Shown here one piece after another: positions 55,203 through 64,000 of a stretch of 64,000 bases of DNA. Position 1 is the stretch's first letter; each line of letters starts with the position of its first letter. The position numbers and the translations under genes were made by a program. Under the pieces are notes generated by a model that was given only the letters and a program-made list of their open reading frames with translations, had not been told where the DNA came from and did no database searches. Source of the stretch: Thalassotalea sp. HSM 43 (GTDB taxonomy: Bacteria > Pseudomonadota > Gammaproteobacteria > Enterobacterales > Alteromonadaceae); assembly GCF_004752005.1 (NCBI RefSeq), contig NZ_CP038493.1, positions 3,434,302 to 3,498,301 on the forward strand, written 5' to 3'.

Positions 55203-55646
55203 CTAGCTCTGTGATTTGCGATACTTTTCACACGCCACTTCATCTTCACACTCACCATACAGATATAAACTGTGGTTGGTTAGTTTGATTTTGTTTTTGT
55301 TGGCGATGTCGATTTGACGTTGTTCGATAACATCATCTTCAAACTCAACAACTTTACCGCATTTCAAGCAAACTAAGTGATCGTGATGCGCTTTGTGTGA
55401 TAATTCGAATACCGATTTGCCGCCTTCGAAATGGTGACGCGTCACAATGCCGGCGTCATCAAATTGGTTCAATACTCGGTAAACAGTAGCCAAACCAATC
55501 TCTTCGTGTTGCTCCAAAAGGATCTTATACACGTCTTCTGCGCTGATATGTTGGTTATCTGGCTGTTGCAAAATCTCGAGGATTTTGACACGTGGCAAGG
55601 TAACTTTCAGTCCAGCTTTTTTTAGTTCTTCGTTTTGATCTGGCAT
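55203..55646 (-). CDS. fur: Ferric uptake regulator Fur
   Basis: 147 residues from the ATG at 55646 (MPDQNEELKKAGLKVTLPRVKILEI). Winged-helix region about 10-80 with GLATVYRVLNQFDDAGIV. Metal sites: HHFEGGKSVFELSHKAHHDHLVCLKCG and a second Cys pair region (GECEDEVACEKY). It represses iron-uptake genes when Fe(II) is bound. An upstream extension of the frame to 55751 does not resemble Fur. A weak GATAAT-type sequence lies near 55722 but is not a convincing Fur box. Confidence 0.96.
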   Translation of the reverse strand: MPDQNEELKKAGLKVTLPRVKILEILQQPDNQHISAEDVYKILLEQHEEIGLATVYRVLNQFDDAGIVTRHHFEGGKSVFELSHKAHHDHLVCLKCGKVVEFEDDVIEQRQIDIANKNKIKLTNHSLYLYGECEDEVACEKYRKSQS

Positions 55647-55967
55647 TTTTGATACTTCTAAATAAATCTCTAGCAAACGATTATAGGGGCTAACAAAGCA
55701 GGTTAAAACCCCTAATTGATAATTATTTGCGATTAGCCATTGATTGCACATTAGTTAAACAATGACTTAACCTAATTGATTCAAATGAAACCCTGACTCG
55801 TTTAAAAGTAAAGTTTGCTGCGCCTAAATAAAAAGGGCTGTGTGAATCTAGGCATATATTAATCCAATATCTAATTTGCTTTGCTCAAATTATCATTCGT
55901 TAACGTGATTACAGCAGATATAAAAAAACGCCCAAAAGGGCGTTTTTTGTAGGATTGATTTTATTGC
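55647..55967. other. fur-fldA intergenic region
   Basis: 321 bases. It holds the fur promoter region and, at the left edge of fldA, that gene's terminator. No gene is recognised. Confidence 0.4.
55922..55948 (-). terminator. Terminator of fldA
   Basis: AAAAAACGCCC and GGGCGTTTTTT pair around AAAA. Symmetric flanks allow function on the minus strand after fldA. Confidence 0.85.
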
Positions 55968-56495
55968 TTAATCAAGCAACTCAGCTAAGCACATCTCATC
56001 CATCAATTGCGCAATCCAGGCATCAACACGTTGTTCGGTTAGCTCTGGTTGACGATCTTCATCAAGGCCTAAACCGATAAAGGTATTGTCATCGATAAGT
56101 GCTTTTGACGCTTCAAATTCATAACCGTCAGTAGACCAGCCACCAACCATGATAGCGCCTTTTGATTCGGCAATGTCACGCAATGGCGCCATGGCGTCTA
56201 AGAAGTACTCAGCGTAGTCTTCTTGATCACCTAAGCCAAAAATGGCAACTAACTTGTCGGTAAAGTCGATTTCTTCCAGTTCCGGTAGGAAGTCATCCCA
56301 ATCACACTGATTTTCACCGTAGTACCAAGTAGGTATGCCCAGAATTAATAAATCAAATTCTGCAATATCTTCTTTCGTACTTTTGGCAATATCTTTTACT
56401 TCGACATTCTTTTTACCCAGTTTTTTCTGGATCATTTTTGCAACAGCTTCAGTGTTGCCTGTATCGCTACCAAAAAATAGACCGACAGTTGCCAT
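55968..56495 (-). CDS. fldA: Flavodoxin I
   Basis: 175-residue long-chain flavodoxin. The FMN phosphate loop is FGSDTGNTEAVAKM. The aromatic flanks are in IPTWYYGENQCDWDD and GLGDQEDYAEYFLDAM. It is a low-potential electron carrier. Placed after ybfE, as in the conserved fur-fldA-ybfE-ybfF-seqA order. Confidence 0.96.
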   Translation of the reverse strand: MATVGLFFGSDTGNTEAVAKMIQKKLGKKNVEVKDIAKSTKEDIAEFDLLILGIPTWYYGENQCDWDDFLPELEEIDFTDKLVAIFGLGDQEDYAEYFLDAMAPLRDIAESKGAIMVGGWSTDGYEFEASKALIDDNTFIGLGLDEDRQPELTEQRVDAWIAQLMDEMCLAELLD

Positions 56496-56513
56496 GTATT
56501 TAAAACCTTTTCT

Positions 56514-56795
56514 TTATTTCGTCTTTGATTCTAATGCGTCAACAAGCAGTGCTTCAATAAGGTCACTGCGGCTCACGCCTTTATCTTTTGCCATTTCATC
56601 CAGTTGTTCAAACAACTGTTGATGAATCTTAAACTCAACTCGTTTGAGGCCTTTGTTTTTATCTCGTTTAACCTGGTTGCGTTTGTTTATTTTTACTTGA
56701 ACTTCCCTTGGGTAAGGGTTTGTTCTTGGGCGACCAGGACGTTTTTCGTCAACGAACAGATCGATTGTTGTCAAATCTGCAGCTTCTTTAGCCAT
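56514..56795 (-). CDS. ybfE: YbfE-family protein (ribbon-helix-helix-like)
   Basis: 93 residues. Motifs RPGRPRTNPYPREVQVKINKRNQ and LFEQLDEMAKDKGVSRSDLIEAL: an AT-hook-like basic string followed by an RHH-like C-terminal part. The E. coli orthologue is LexA-regulated; I found no LexA box here. It lies 18 bases before fldA and 4 bases after the DUF2788 gene, so it is in that operon. Confidence 0.85.
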   Translation of the reverse strand: MAKEAADLTTIDLFVDEKRPGRPRTNPYPREVQVKINKRNQVKRDKNKGLKRVEFKIHQQLFEQLDEMAKDKGVSRSDLIEALLVDALESKTK

Positions 56796-56799
56796 AATT

Positions 56800-57021
56800 C
56801 TAGCCTATTCCCTTGCTTTCCCATATCACCTGAATAACACCTTTGGCGATAAAACCGGCACATCCGAGAAATAATACGAAGTAAACGATATATTTGCCTT
56901 TTTTCGGTACATCATTTTTTTTCATTACGTCATGTATCGACATGCCGATAAAAAAGAAAATGGCAACGAAAAACAAATTAAGGCCAATTGACTCGATTAA
57001 TTCTAAGTGTTCGGAAAGCAT
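56800..57021 (-). CDS. DUF2788 small membrane protein
   Basis: 73 residues with two hydrophobic helices (about 12-30 and 44-63) and the motif IGMSIHDVMKKNDVPKKGKYIVY. Matches the DUF2788 family often found between ybfE and ybfF in marine gammaproteobacteria. Unknown function. Confidence 0.75.
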   Translation of the reverse strand: MLSEHLELIESIGLNLFFVAIFFFIGMSIHDVMKKNDVPKKGKYIVYFVLFLGCAGFIAKGVIQVIWESKGIG

Positions 57022-57149
57022 ACTACATCCTATAAAATTACGGCGGCACTATAGCACAACATAACAGGTAAATGTACTGTCCAACGCCGCTTTTTTTCGA
57101 TCTGCGCCTATCTATTTTACGCGATAAACCACTGCTGCGATCGCTATCA

Positions 57150-57920
57150 TTAACCGTTTATAAAGTCGATAACGATTTTATTAAAGGCGACTGGTTTTTC
57201 AGCGTGTAGCCAGTGACCGGCACCTTGGATGATTTTTGCACTAGCATTTGGAAATAACGCGCCTATTTGTGCACGGTGTTCCGTTAGAATGTAGTTAGAG
57301 TTTGAGCCTTTAATAAATAAAACCGCACCAAGAAACTGACCTTCGTTGAAACCTATAGCTATATCATCGTATTTTTGTTTAATGGTGTTGAGATTTACGC
57401 GCCAGAAAAAGCCGTTGTCGTCTTTCGCTAAGTTCTTTAATAAAAACTGGCGGACACCGGCTTCAGCTACCGCCGACTGTAATTGTTGATCAGCGTCTTT
57501 GCGTGATGTCACCTTGCTCATATCAATATTTTGTAAACCATTAATGATTTCATTGTGATGAGGTGGGTAACTAACCGGGGCGATATCCGCAACCAGCAAT
57601 TTATCAACTAACTGTGGCTGGCTGAGTGCTATTTTCATCGCTATCTTGCCGCCCATTGAGTGGCCAAGAAAATGCGCTTTATTGATATTAAGCTCTGACA
57701 ATAAGGCGATGACATCATCGGCCATCGCATCATAGGTCATCTCATCACTGTGGAATGATTTGCCATGGTTACGCACATCAACGCTTATTACCTGAAATTG
57801 TTCGCTTAATGGCTTGGCGACCATGTTGAGGTTTTCTAGGCTACCGAATAGGCCATGTATTAAAACAATTGGCTCGCCTTGGCCAATAATTCGATAATGC
57901 AAAGATTGATTGTGTTCCAT
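57150..57920 (-). CDS. ybfF: Alpha/beta-hydrolase esterase YbfF
   Basis: 256 residues. Oxyanion region VLIHGLFGSLENL, nucleophile elbow GHSMGGKIAM, and the closing His in GAGHWLHAEKP. Family members hydrolyse short acyl (including acyl-CoA) esters. Divergent from seqA, matching the E. coli order. Confidence 0.92.
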   Translation of the reverse strand: MEHNQSLHYRIIGQGEPIVLIHGLFGSLENLNMVAKPLSEQFQVISVDVRNHGKSFHSDEMTYDAMADDVIALLSELNINKAHFLGHSMGGKIAMKIALSQPQLVDKLLVADIAPVSYPPHHNEIINGLQNIDMSKVTSRKDADQQLQSAVAEAGVRQFLLKNLAKDDNGFFWRVNLNTIKQKYDDIAIGFNEGQFLGAVLFIKGSNSNYILTEHRAQIGALFPNASAKIIQGAGHWLHAEKPVAFNKIVIDFING

Positions 57921-58242
57921 TGTTTTTTGCGCTACTCACACTGATTTGTTGCCGCGTATTTTAAAGCAATTATCAGAGAATACCAATCTTCATAACAGCC
58001 AGAAATTGTTGCTTTTTTCACCGACCAGAAAAAATCTTAAAAATCACTGATGAACAGGGTAGAGAGTTGTCGATAACGTGGTTATAATCGGAGCACTAAT
58101 TTTATAATCTGCGCAAATTAGGTATTGCTTAAGTTGTCGAACTTTCGTTATCCGAGTTTAGCGTAGCATCTCCAGTAATGACGGCCTTTGGCGCAATCAA
58201 ATGCGTGATGAATGCCACAATAATAAAATTTTCGGGATTTTC
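57921..58242. other. Divergent ybfF / seqA promoter region
   Basis: 322 bases. A TATAAT at 58083-58088 is a likely -10 for seqA. No small gene was seen. Confidence 0.4.
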
Positions 58243-58866
58243 ATGAAAACCATCGAAATTGATGACGAGTTGTATCAATACATCGCCAGCAACACGAAGT
58301 ATATCGGTGAGAGTGCATCAGACATTCTTCGTCGTTTGTTAGAAGTATCTAAAGGCAAAGCAGAGCAGGCGAAAGCAACGGCTCAAGCAAAAAATAACAA
58401 CAACACACCTGTCGAAGTTGTTGATACGCCAAAAGCAGAGGTTGTTGACGCACAAACAACCGAAACCACTGAAACCGTTCAAGATATTGAAAGCGACACA
58501 GTTGAAAAAATTTCAGTTGTCAGCCCTGAGCAAAACCTATTTGATCTGATTAACAAAGAAGAGTTAGCAATGCAGCGCGGCGCTGTTGGGCGATTTTTGT
58601 TGATCTTGTCTAACTTGTACCGAGTGCACAAAGGTGAGTTCGAACAAGTACTTGATATTCGTGGTCGTGACCGTTTGTATTTTGCCAAAAGCGAAGAAGA
58701 GTTAAGGGAATACGGTAGCTCTACTAAGCCAAAACTGATTCCAAACTCAAACTATTGGGTTATCACTAATTCAAACACAACCAAGAAAAAGCGCATGTTA
58801 ACCGATGTAGCCATCGCTTTGGGCTACACTGGTAGCGACTCCGAACGTATTCGAGAGTTGCTATAA
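58243..58866 (+). CDS. seqA: Replication initiation negative modulator SeqA
   Basis: 207 residues from the ATG at 58243 ([33 protein letters not shown]), the N-terminal oligomerisation domain. A long linker (about 45-100, rich in Thr, Val and Glu) precedes the DNA-binding domain with [15 protein letters not shown] and [18 protein letters not shown]. It binds hemimethylated GATC and delays re-initiation. The presence of SeqA implies Dam methylation in this organism. The linker is longer than in E. coli. pgm follows. Confidence 0.95.
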   Translation: MKTIEIDDELYQYIASNTKYIGESASDILRRLLEVSKGKAEQAKATAQAKNNNNTPVEVVDTPKAEVVDAQTTETTETVQDIESDTVEKISVVSPEQNLFDLINKEELAMQRGAVGRFLLILSNLYRVHKGEFEQVLDIRGRDRLYFAKSEEELREYGSSTKPKLIPNSNYWVITNSNTTKKKRMLTDVAIALGYTGSDSERIRELL

Positions 58867-58963
58867 TCAGCTTGGTTCTGTCATTAATTCAACATATTTA
58901 TTGAGTATAATGATGGTACAGATAATTTTGATTGGTTTGTCGTTACAGCATAAAGGATAGTTA

Positions 58964-60610
58964 ATGAGCGTACATGAACACGCCGGTAAGCCGGCTCGAG
59001 CCGAAGATAGAATTAATATTGCCAAATTGGTGAGTGATTATTATCAACTAAAACCGGACGTCAGCATTGCCGCACAGCGTGTTGCCTTTGGCACCTCTGG
59101 CCACCGAGGCAGTGCCACTAAGCTCAACTTTAACGAACATCATATTATCGCTATTTGTCAGGCCGTTGCTGAATATCGCAAGCAACAAGGCTTTACAGGT
59201 CCTATGTATTTGGGCAAGGACACCCATGCACTGTCTGAGCCGGCGTTTATCAGCGCAATCAGCGTACTAATTGCTAACGACGTACCCGTGGTGATTCAAG
59301 CCGATGAAGGTTTTACACCGACTCCAGTCATTTCTCGCTTGATCATCAATCATAATGCACATTCTGATGATCAGGCTGATGGTCTGATCATCACCCCATC
59401 GCACAATCCTCCGAGCGATGGTGGCATTAAATACAATCCACCACATGGCGGCCCGGCAGAAGGTGAAATCACCAAGCTTATCGAGCAAAGAGCCAATGAA
59501 ATATTAGCTAATGATGGTGCCGACATTAAACAGCTTGATTACAGCGAAGCACTTCAATCAGCCTTGTTAAGCAAAGAAGACTTTATTGAATTTTATGTCG
59601 ATGAGTTGGGCAAAGTAATCGACATGCAAGCGATCAGTAAAGCCGGTATTAAAATAGGTGTCGACCCATTAGGTGGTTCGGGTATCGATTATTGGCCTGT
59701 AATTGCGAAAAAATACAATCTTGATATTGATGTGGTCAACCCAGTTGTCGATGCCAGTTTTGCGTTTATGACATTAGATAAAGACGGCAAAATTCGTATG
59801 GATTGTTCATCACCATATGCAATGGCTGGCTTGATCGCCATGAAAGATGATTACGATATCAGCGTTGGTAATGACCCTGATTTTGACCGTCATGGTATTG
59901 TGACCAAGACCGGTGGATTGATGAATCCGAATCACTATTTGGCTGTTTCAATTAACTACTTATTTACCAATCGCAGTTGGCCTGACACGGCCAAAATAGG
60001 CAAGACCTTAGTATCAAGCTCACTCATTGACCGCCTGGCCGAAAAGCTAGACAAGCCATTAAGTGAAGTACCTGTTGGCTTTAAATGGTTCGTCGATGGT
60101 TTAAAAGACTCAAGTTATGGTTTTGGCGGTGAAGAAAGCGCCGGCGCCTCATTCTTAGCGCTAGATGGCAGCTGTTGGACTACAGATAAAGATGGTTTCA
60201 TCATGTGTCTATTGGCGGCTGAAATTATGGCGGTCACCGGTAAAGATCCGTATCAATGGTATTTGCAATTAGCGGATGAACTCGGTGAATCAAGCTATGG
60301 TCGTGTAGAAGCGGTTGCCACCAGCGAGCAAAAACAGGTGCTTACCTCGTTATCAAAAGACGACGTTACCCAAGATACTTTAGCCGGTGAACCTATTAAA
60401 GCCATTTTGAGTCATGCACCGGGCAACAATGCTGCCATTGGTGGGGTGAAAGTCGTTACCGAAAACGGTTGGTTTGCTGCTCGTCCATCGGGTACCGAAG
60501 AAATTTATAAAATCTACGGCGAAAGCTTTATTGATCAAGCCCATTTAGAGCGCATTTTTGATGATGCCAAGGGCTTGGTATCCAGCGCATTTAAAAATGC
60601 CGGATTATAA
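58964..60610 (+). CDS. pgm: Phosphoglucomutase (alpha-D-glucose-phosphate specific)
   Basis: 548 residues. N-terminus with FGTSGHRGS; the phosphoserine loop is TPSHNPPSDGGIKYNPPHGGPA; metal loop GNDPDFDRHGIV; sugar-binding GGEESAGASF; C-terminal RPSGTEEIYKIY. Interconverts glucose-1-P and glucose-6-P. The seqA-pgm pair is conserved in E. coli. Confidence 0.96.
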   Translation: MSVHEHAGKPARAEDRINIAKLVSDYYQLKPDVSIAAQRVAFGTSGHRGSATKLNFNEHHIIAICQAVAEYRKQQGFTGPMYLGKDTHALSEPAFISAISVLIANDVPVVIQADEGFTPTPVISRLIINHNAHSDDQADGLIITPSHNPPSDGGIKYNPPHGGPAEGEITKLIEQRANEILANDGADIKQLDYSEALQSALLSKEDFIEFYVDELGKVIDMQAISKAGIKIGVDPLGGSGIDYWPVIAKKYNLDIDVVNPVVDASFAFMTLDKDGKIRMDCSSPYAMAGLIAMKDDYDISVGNDPDFDRHGIVTKTGGLMNPNHYLAVSINYLFTNRSWPDTAKIGKTLVSSSLIDRLAEKLDKPLSEVPVGFKWFVDGLKDSSYGFGGEESAGASFLALDGSCWTTDKDGFIMCLLAAEIMAVTGKDPYQWYLQLADELGESSYGRVEAVATSEQKQVLTSLSKDDVTQDTLAGEPIKAILSHAPGNNAAIGGVKVVTENGWFAARPSGTEEIYKIYGESFIDQAHLERIFDDAKGLVSSAFKNAGL

Positions 60611-60632
60611 GCTGCAAATCGCAGGTTGATGG

Positions 60633-60656
60633 AAGGTCCCATATGGGGCCTTTTTT
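60633..60656 (+). terminator. Terminator of pgm
   Basis: AAGGTCCC pairs with GGGGCCTT (one G-U pair) around ATAT, then T. Confidence 0.8.
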
Positions 60657-61061
60657 ATTGCCAGTTTGCTAAGCCAAGCGAAAATCTTAACCAATACCTT
60701 AACCAATACATTTGTGTGGTGTGCATATCTTATTGTGCAAATAACAACCAAATAAAGTGAGGCAGCAACAATAACTCAAATTATTTTTATAATGATATGA
60801 GTCGCTTACCATACGAATAATTATGCGCGAGTAATTTTCAGAGCTGCCTTTGCATAATCCCCATAATGCTAACGATGTGTGCACGGCTTGCGTTAAATCG
60901 AAATATAATAATCTTGCTTGGACGAATAATTACCTAGTGGTAATCGATCAGACAAGACAAATAGCGATGCTTGGCACCTACCACCTTTCCGTCGACCACT
61001 TGTGTTAATAGGGGGAGTTCACCTAAACTTAGGACACCATTTTTCTGTTATTAGGTTTTCC
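60657..61061. other. Intergenic region between pgm and astE
   Basis: About 400 AT-rich bases after the pgm terminator. It contains a 12-base tandem repeat (60686-60709). I see no convincing gene. Confidence 0.4.
60686..60709. repeat. Two tandem copies of a 12-base unit
   Basis: CTTAACCAATAC occurs twice in direct succession. Only two copies, with no evident role. Confidence 0.7.
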
Positions 61062-62120
61062 GTGTCTGATATCAAGCAACAATTAATGACCACAGCCGAC
61101 TTTCTTAGCATCACCCGTCAAAACCCTGATTCTCTTGACCCTTTTACTGAACATTTAACGTTTGAAGGTGGCCAACGGCAAGTATTAATGAGTGTTCTTG
61201 ATACTGGCGTTATCTGTTTTGAGCCGGTCAATCAGGAAACCGACACCGACATCATATTGTCTTGTGCTGTGCATGGTAATGAAACTGCGCCAATTGAAAT
61301 ATGCCAGCAACTTATCGAGCAAATCATCACTGGCCAATTGAGCCTGCAACAACGTGTGTTGTTTTTATTTGGAAATCCTGCGGCAATCAATATTGGTAAA
61401 CGTTTTGTCGAAGAAAACTTAAATCGCTTATTTAGTGGCGCTCATAGCGATGGCCCTGGCTTATGCAATGATGAGCGCATACGCGCGAAAATGCTTGAAG
61501 ACTTTGTCCGTGATTTCTTTGACCAAGGTGGCAGCATCGATGCTGGTCGCACTCGTTTACATTACGACTTACATACCGCTATTCGTGGCTCGAAAAATGA
61601 CAAATTTGCGGTCTATCCATATTTACATGGCAAGTCTCACAACAAACAGCAACTACAAATTTTATTGGCTTGTGGCATTAATACCATCTTATTATCTAAT
61701 GCACCGACCACAACCTTTAGCTACTTTTCAGTGAATGAATTTCAGGCACATGCATTTACCGTTGAGTTAGGTAAAGTGCGACCGTTCGGTGAAAATGACA
61801 TGACCAATTTTGCCGCCTGTCAGAATACTCTATCTCGATTATTGTCAGGCCAAGACCTGCAATTAAAAGAGTATGACGACGCTGATTTCAATCTGTTTGA
61901 AATTTTTAAAACCATTAACCGTGACAACGAAGAGTTTATCCTGCATTTTGCCGATGATGTGCCTAATTTTACCGATTACCCATTGGATTACTTATTAGCC
62001 ACTGATGGCGATAAAGAACACCGCGTCAGCGCTCATGGTGAAGCCATTATATTCCCTAACGCTAACGTTGCCTTAGGTCAAAGAGCTTTATTAACGGTGA
62101 TACCGAGTACGTTAAATTAG
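61062..62120 (+). CDS. astE: Succinylglutamate desuccinylase
   Basis: About 352 residues of the AstE/AspA zinc carboxypeptidase-like family. Motifs: SCAVHGNETAPIEI (zinc His and Glu), ENLNRLFSG, HYDLHTAIRGS (second zinc His) and FTVELGKVRPFG (catalytic Glu). Final step of the arginine succinyltransferase pathway. The GTG at 61062 (AGGT upstream) gives MSDIKQQLMTTADFLS, close to related N-termini; the ATG at 61086 and an upstream ATG at 61002 are alternatives. No other ast genes are nearby. Confidence 0.88.
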   Translation: MSDIKQQLMTTADFLSITRQNPDSLDPFTEHLTFEGGQRQVLMSVLDTGVICFEPVNQETDTDIILSCAVHGNETAPIEICQQLIEQIITGQLSLQQRVLFLFGNPAAINIGKRFVEENLNRLFSGAHSDGPGLCNDERIRAKMLEDFVRDFFDQGGSIDAGRTRLHYDLHTAIRGSKNDKFAVYPYLHGKSHNKQQLQILLACGINTILLSNAPTTTFSYFSVNEFQAHAFTVELGKVRPFGENDMTNFAACQNTLSRLLSGQDLQLKEYDDADFNLFEIFKTINRDNEEFILHFADDVPNFTDYPLDYLLATDGDKEHRVSAHGEAIIFPNANVALGQRALLTVIPSTLN

Positions 62121-62152
62121 GCCGTACTGCTATTCGCTGTGTCTTTGCTTTT

Positions 62153-62184
62153 AAAGCCTGTGCTCTTTGTCACAGGCTTTTTTA
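62153..62184 (+). terminator. Terminator of astE
   Basis: AAAGCCTGTG (62153-62162) and CACAGGCTTT (62171-62180) pair perfectly, followed by T. Confidence 0.85.
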
Positions 62185-62512
62185 TTTTCTGAGCCTATCA
62201 AGTCGCTATTATGGCAGGGAAATTTTACATGCTAGAAGGGTATGCTTAACTTAGATTGCAGTGAACGGGCTTAGCTATATTTTTCTGTAAAGCAAAATTG
62301 CCACTCACAATGTTCACAAGACGCTAAATTTTGGCAAAAAATTGCAACAAGCCATACCTGAATGTAAAGTTCAGCCTATCAAAAATAACAGCAAAGTCGC
62401 GCCCATATAGTATGGATTAAGCGCTAAAATAGAGACTTGCATTTCAAGTTTTGATGGCTTGTTAATGTATTGTATATACATTGGCTGGCTGCAGAAAACA
62501 AAAGAGAAGCTT
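62185..62512. other. Promoter region of the branched-chain oxoacid dehydrogenase operon
   Basis: About 330 bases without a gene. A 10-base palindrome TGTATATACA lies at 62471-62480, close to the start. The frame upstream of bkdA1 is open to 62459 but shows no homology. Confidence 0.35.
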
Positions 62513-63697
62513 ATGAATACCGAAAAGTATCAACAAGGCCGGGTTGTACACCAACCTGAATACATCGATGGCCTATCTGTAGAAATTCCAATTCTAAAAA
62601 TTCTTAAACAGGATGGCAGCTTGTACGAAGGTGCCGAAATGCCTGTTATAGACCAAGAACACGCATTGAGAATCTACAAGAGTCTTGCATTTCACCGCGT
62701 ACTAGATGAACGTATGATCGCCTCTCAACGTCAAGGACGTTTGAGCTTTTATATGGCTGCGCTAGGTGAAGAAGCAGCAAGTGTTGGTAGTGCAGCAGCA
62801 TTAGAAGACGAAGACATGATCATGGCGCAATACCGTGAACAAGGTGCGCTTATTTACCGTGGTTTTAGTTTGGAAAACTTTATGAACCAAATGTTCTCAA
62901 ACGAGAAAGATTTGGGTAAAGGTCGCCAAATGCCAATTCACTACGGTTCAAGTGAATTGCATTACATGACCATCTCATCGCCATTGTGTACACAAGTACC
63001 ACAAGCTGCGGGTTATGCTTATGGCCAAAAACTTAAAGGCAAAGACAACGTCACTATTTGTTATATCGGTGAAGGTGCTGCCTCAGAAGGTGACTTCCAC
63101 GCCGGTCTAAATATGGCTGCCGTACATGGCGCACCTGTTATTTTCTTCTGTCGTAACAACGGCTATGCGATTTCGACACCATCAACCGAGCAATATGCCG
63201 GTAACGGTATTGCATCTCGCGGTGTAGGTTATGACATTAAAACCATTCGTGTTGACGGTAACGACATTCTAGCGGTACTTAAAGTGACCCAAGAAGCACG
63301 TAAATATGCCGTTGAAGAAGGTAAGCCAGTGCTTATTGAAGCCATGTCTTACCGTTTAGGCGCTCACTCTACGTCGGATGACCCAAGTGGTTACCGTACC
63401 AAAGAAGAAGAAGCCAAATACGCCGAGCACGACCCTATTTTACGTATGAAAAACTGGATGCTAGCGCAAAACTGGTGGGATGAAGCACAAGATAATGCGC
63501 TACTAGAACAATACCGAGAGCAAGTTCTTGCTGCGGTTAAAGTCGCTGAGGTCATTGCTAAACCACCTATCGAAGATTTGATCAGTGACGTTTATGACGT
63601 GCCGACACCTGCATTAGAGCAGCAACTTAGCGATTTAAAAGAGCATATCAAGAAATATCCAGAAGCGTATCCAGTGACGGCAGGGAGAATTAAATAA
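62513..63697 (+). CDS. bkdA1: Branched-chain 2-oxoacid dehydrogenase E1 alpha subunit
   Basis: 394 residues. The ATG at 62513 follows AGAGAAG. The ThDP-binding motif is [20 protein letters not shown]; substrate-region strings include [20 protein letters not shown] and [17 protein letters not shown] with phosphorylation-loop-like HSTSDD. These place it with BCKDH E1 alpha rather than pyruvate PdhA. It oxidatively decarboxylates the oxoacids of Val, Leu and Ile. The stop overlaps the next start (TAATG). Confidence 0.92.
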   Translation: MNTEKYQQGRVVHQPEYIDGLSVEIPILKILKQDGSLYEGAEMPVIDQEHALRIYKSLAFHRVLDERMIASQRQGRLSFYMAALGEEAASVGSAAALEDEDMIMAQYREQGALIYRGFSLENFMNQMFSNEKDLGKGRQMPIHYGSSELHYMTISSPLCTQVPQAAGYAYGQKLKGKDNVTICYIGEGAASEGDFHAGLNMAAVHGAPVIFFCRNNGYAISTPSTEQYAGNGIASRGVGYDIKTIRVDGNDILAVLKVTQEARKYAVEEGKPVLIEAMSYRLGAHSTSDDPSGYRTKEEEAKYAEHDPILRMKNWMLAQNWWDEAQDNALLEQYREQVLAAVKVAEVIAKPPIEDLISDVYDVPTPALEQQLSDLKEHIKKYPEAYPVTAGRIK

Positions 63698-64000
63698 TGG
63701 CACAAATGAATTTATTGCAGGCGATTAACGACGCCCTAGATATCGCCATGACTGAAGATGACTCTACGTTATGTTTTGGTGAAGATGTTGGTCACTTTGG
63801 TGGTGTTTTCCGTGCAACGTCAAACTTGCAAGAGAAGTACGGCAAAAGCCGTTGTTTCAATACACCATTAGTTGAGCAGGGTATCCTAGGTTTTGCCAAC
63901 GGTTTGGCGGCACAAGGTTCTCGTCCAATTGCGGAAATCCAGTTTGCTGATTATATCTTCCCGGCGTTTGACCAAATCGTCAACGAGTCGGCTAAATTCC
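63697..64000 (+). CDS. bkdA2: Branched-chain 2-oxoacid dehydrogenase E1 beta subunit (3' end cut by window)
   Basis: The first 101 residues are present, beginning [18 protein letters not shown], with [36 protein letters not shown] and [17 protein letters not shown]. This is the classic transketolase-like E1 beta N-terminus. Translationally coupled to the alpha subunit. An E2 gene is expected beyond the window. Confidence 0.93.
   Translation, partial: MAQMNLLQAINDALDIAMTEDDSTLCFGEDVGHFGGVFRATSNLQEKYGKSRCFNTPLVEQGILGFANGLAAQGSRPIAEIQFADYIFPAFDQIVNESAKF

Noticed and set aside
55700-55745. Fur box in the fur promoter region
   Set aside because: Only one GATAAT-type unit is clear and the rest departs from the 19-bp consensus.
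57022-57149. LexA box upstream of the DUF2788-ybfE-fldA genes
   Set aside because: The symmetric element there reads ACAG...CTGT, the reverse of the CTGT...ACAG LexA pattern.
1-64000. tRNA, rRNA, CRISPR arrays, prophage or intact insertion sequences
   Set aside because: I looked for tRNA-like arms, regularly spaced repeats, and integrase or transposase motifs and found none. A short or divergent tRNA could be missed by eye.

Overview
The window looks like a chromosome segment from a marine gammaproteobacterium of the order Alteromonadales, most likely Colwelliaceae-like (Colwellia or Thalassotalea type). This is inferred from protein flavour, low-to-moderate GC, and small lineage-typical families (DUF2069, DUF2788, and probable DUF2986 and DUF2999). 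Family names come from recalled signature motifs, not from a search. I saw no tRNA, rRNA, CRISPR array, prophage or intact insertion sequence.

Layout. 1-8.7 kb is housekeeping: the end of an unknown gene, a HELAH-motif lipoprotein, DUF2069, an ArsC/YfgD-type reductase, BepA, a TusA-family protein, a PerM-type permease, Bcp, GcvR and BamC. 8.9-14.6 kb holds a secreted S9 peptidase with a small partner gene, a divergent Asp-box lipoprotein, and a soluble receiver-kinase hybrid. 14.8-24.4 kb is the TCA block: gltA divergent from sdhCDAB-sucAB. sucCD, normally next to sucB, lies 19.6 kb further on, at 44.0-46.1 kb.

The stretch between the two suc halves is accessory. It contains a multi-domain GH81 laminarinase lipoprotein behind a perfect 16-bp palindrome, three small or secreted proteins including an M28 peptidase, and a complete assimilatory nitrate cluster: nasT-nasS, a leader RNA, nrtA-nrtB-nrtD, a porin, nirB-nirD, nasA and cobA. 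Both nitrate units have a near-consensus sigma-54 promoter inside a related 56-bp segment, each with a possible NtrC half-site about 100 bp upstream. The nrtA leader shows two hexaloop hairpins of the ANTAR-target type followed by an intrinsic terminator. This suggests two-tier control: sigma-54/NtrC for nitrogen limitation, and NasS-NasT antitermination for nitrate. Working together, the porin and NrtABD would import nitrate, NasA would reduce it to nitrite, NirBD would reduce nitrite to ammonium, and CobA would supply the siroheme precursor for NirB.

46-55 kb is mixed: a 286-bp element with 25-bp inverted ends (MITE-like), DUF2999, a prolyl oligopeptidase, a CIA30-like protein, a sterol-desaturase-family membrane hydroxylase, an orphan GspF-like/pilin pair, a VOC protein and glnS. 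55-60.6 kb is the conserved fur-fldA-ybfE-DUF2788-ybfF / seqA-pgm neighbourhood. The window ends with astE and the start of a branched-chain 2-oxoacid dehydrogenase operon (E1 alpha complete, E1 beta cut by the edge).

The best candidates for a second look are the nitrate-cluster regulatory RNA and its duplicated sigma-54 promoters, the orphan pilin/platform pair, the paralogous divergent secreted genes at 10.9-13.4 kb, and the MITE-like element.
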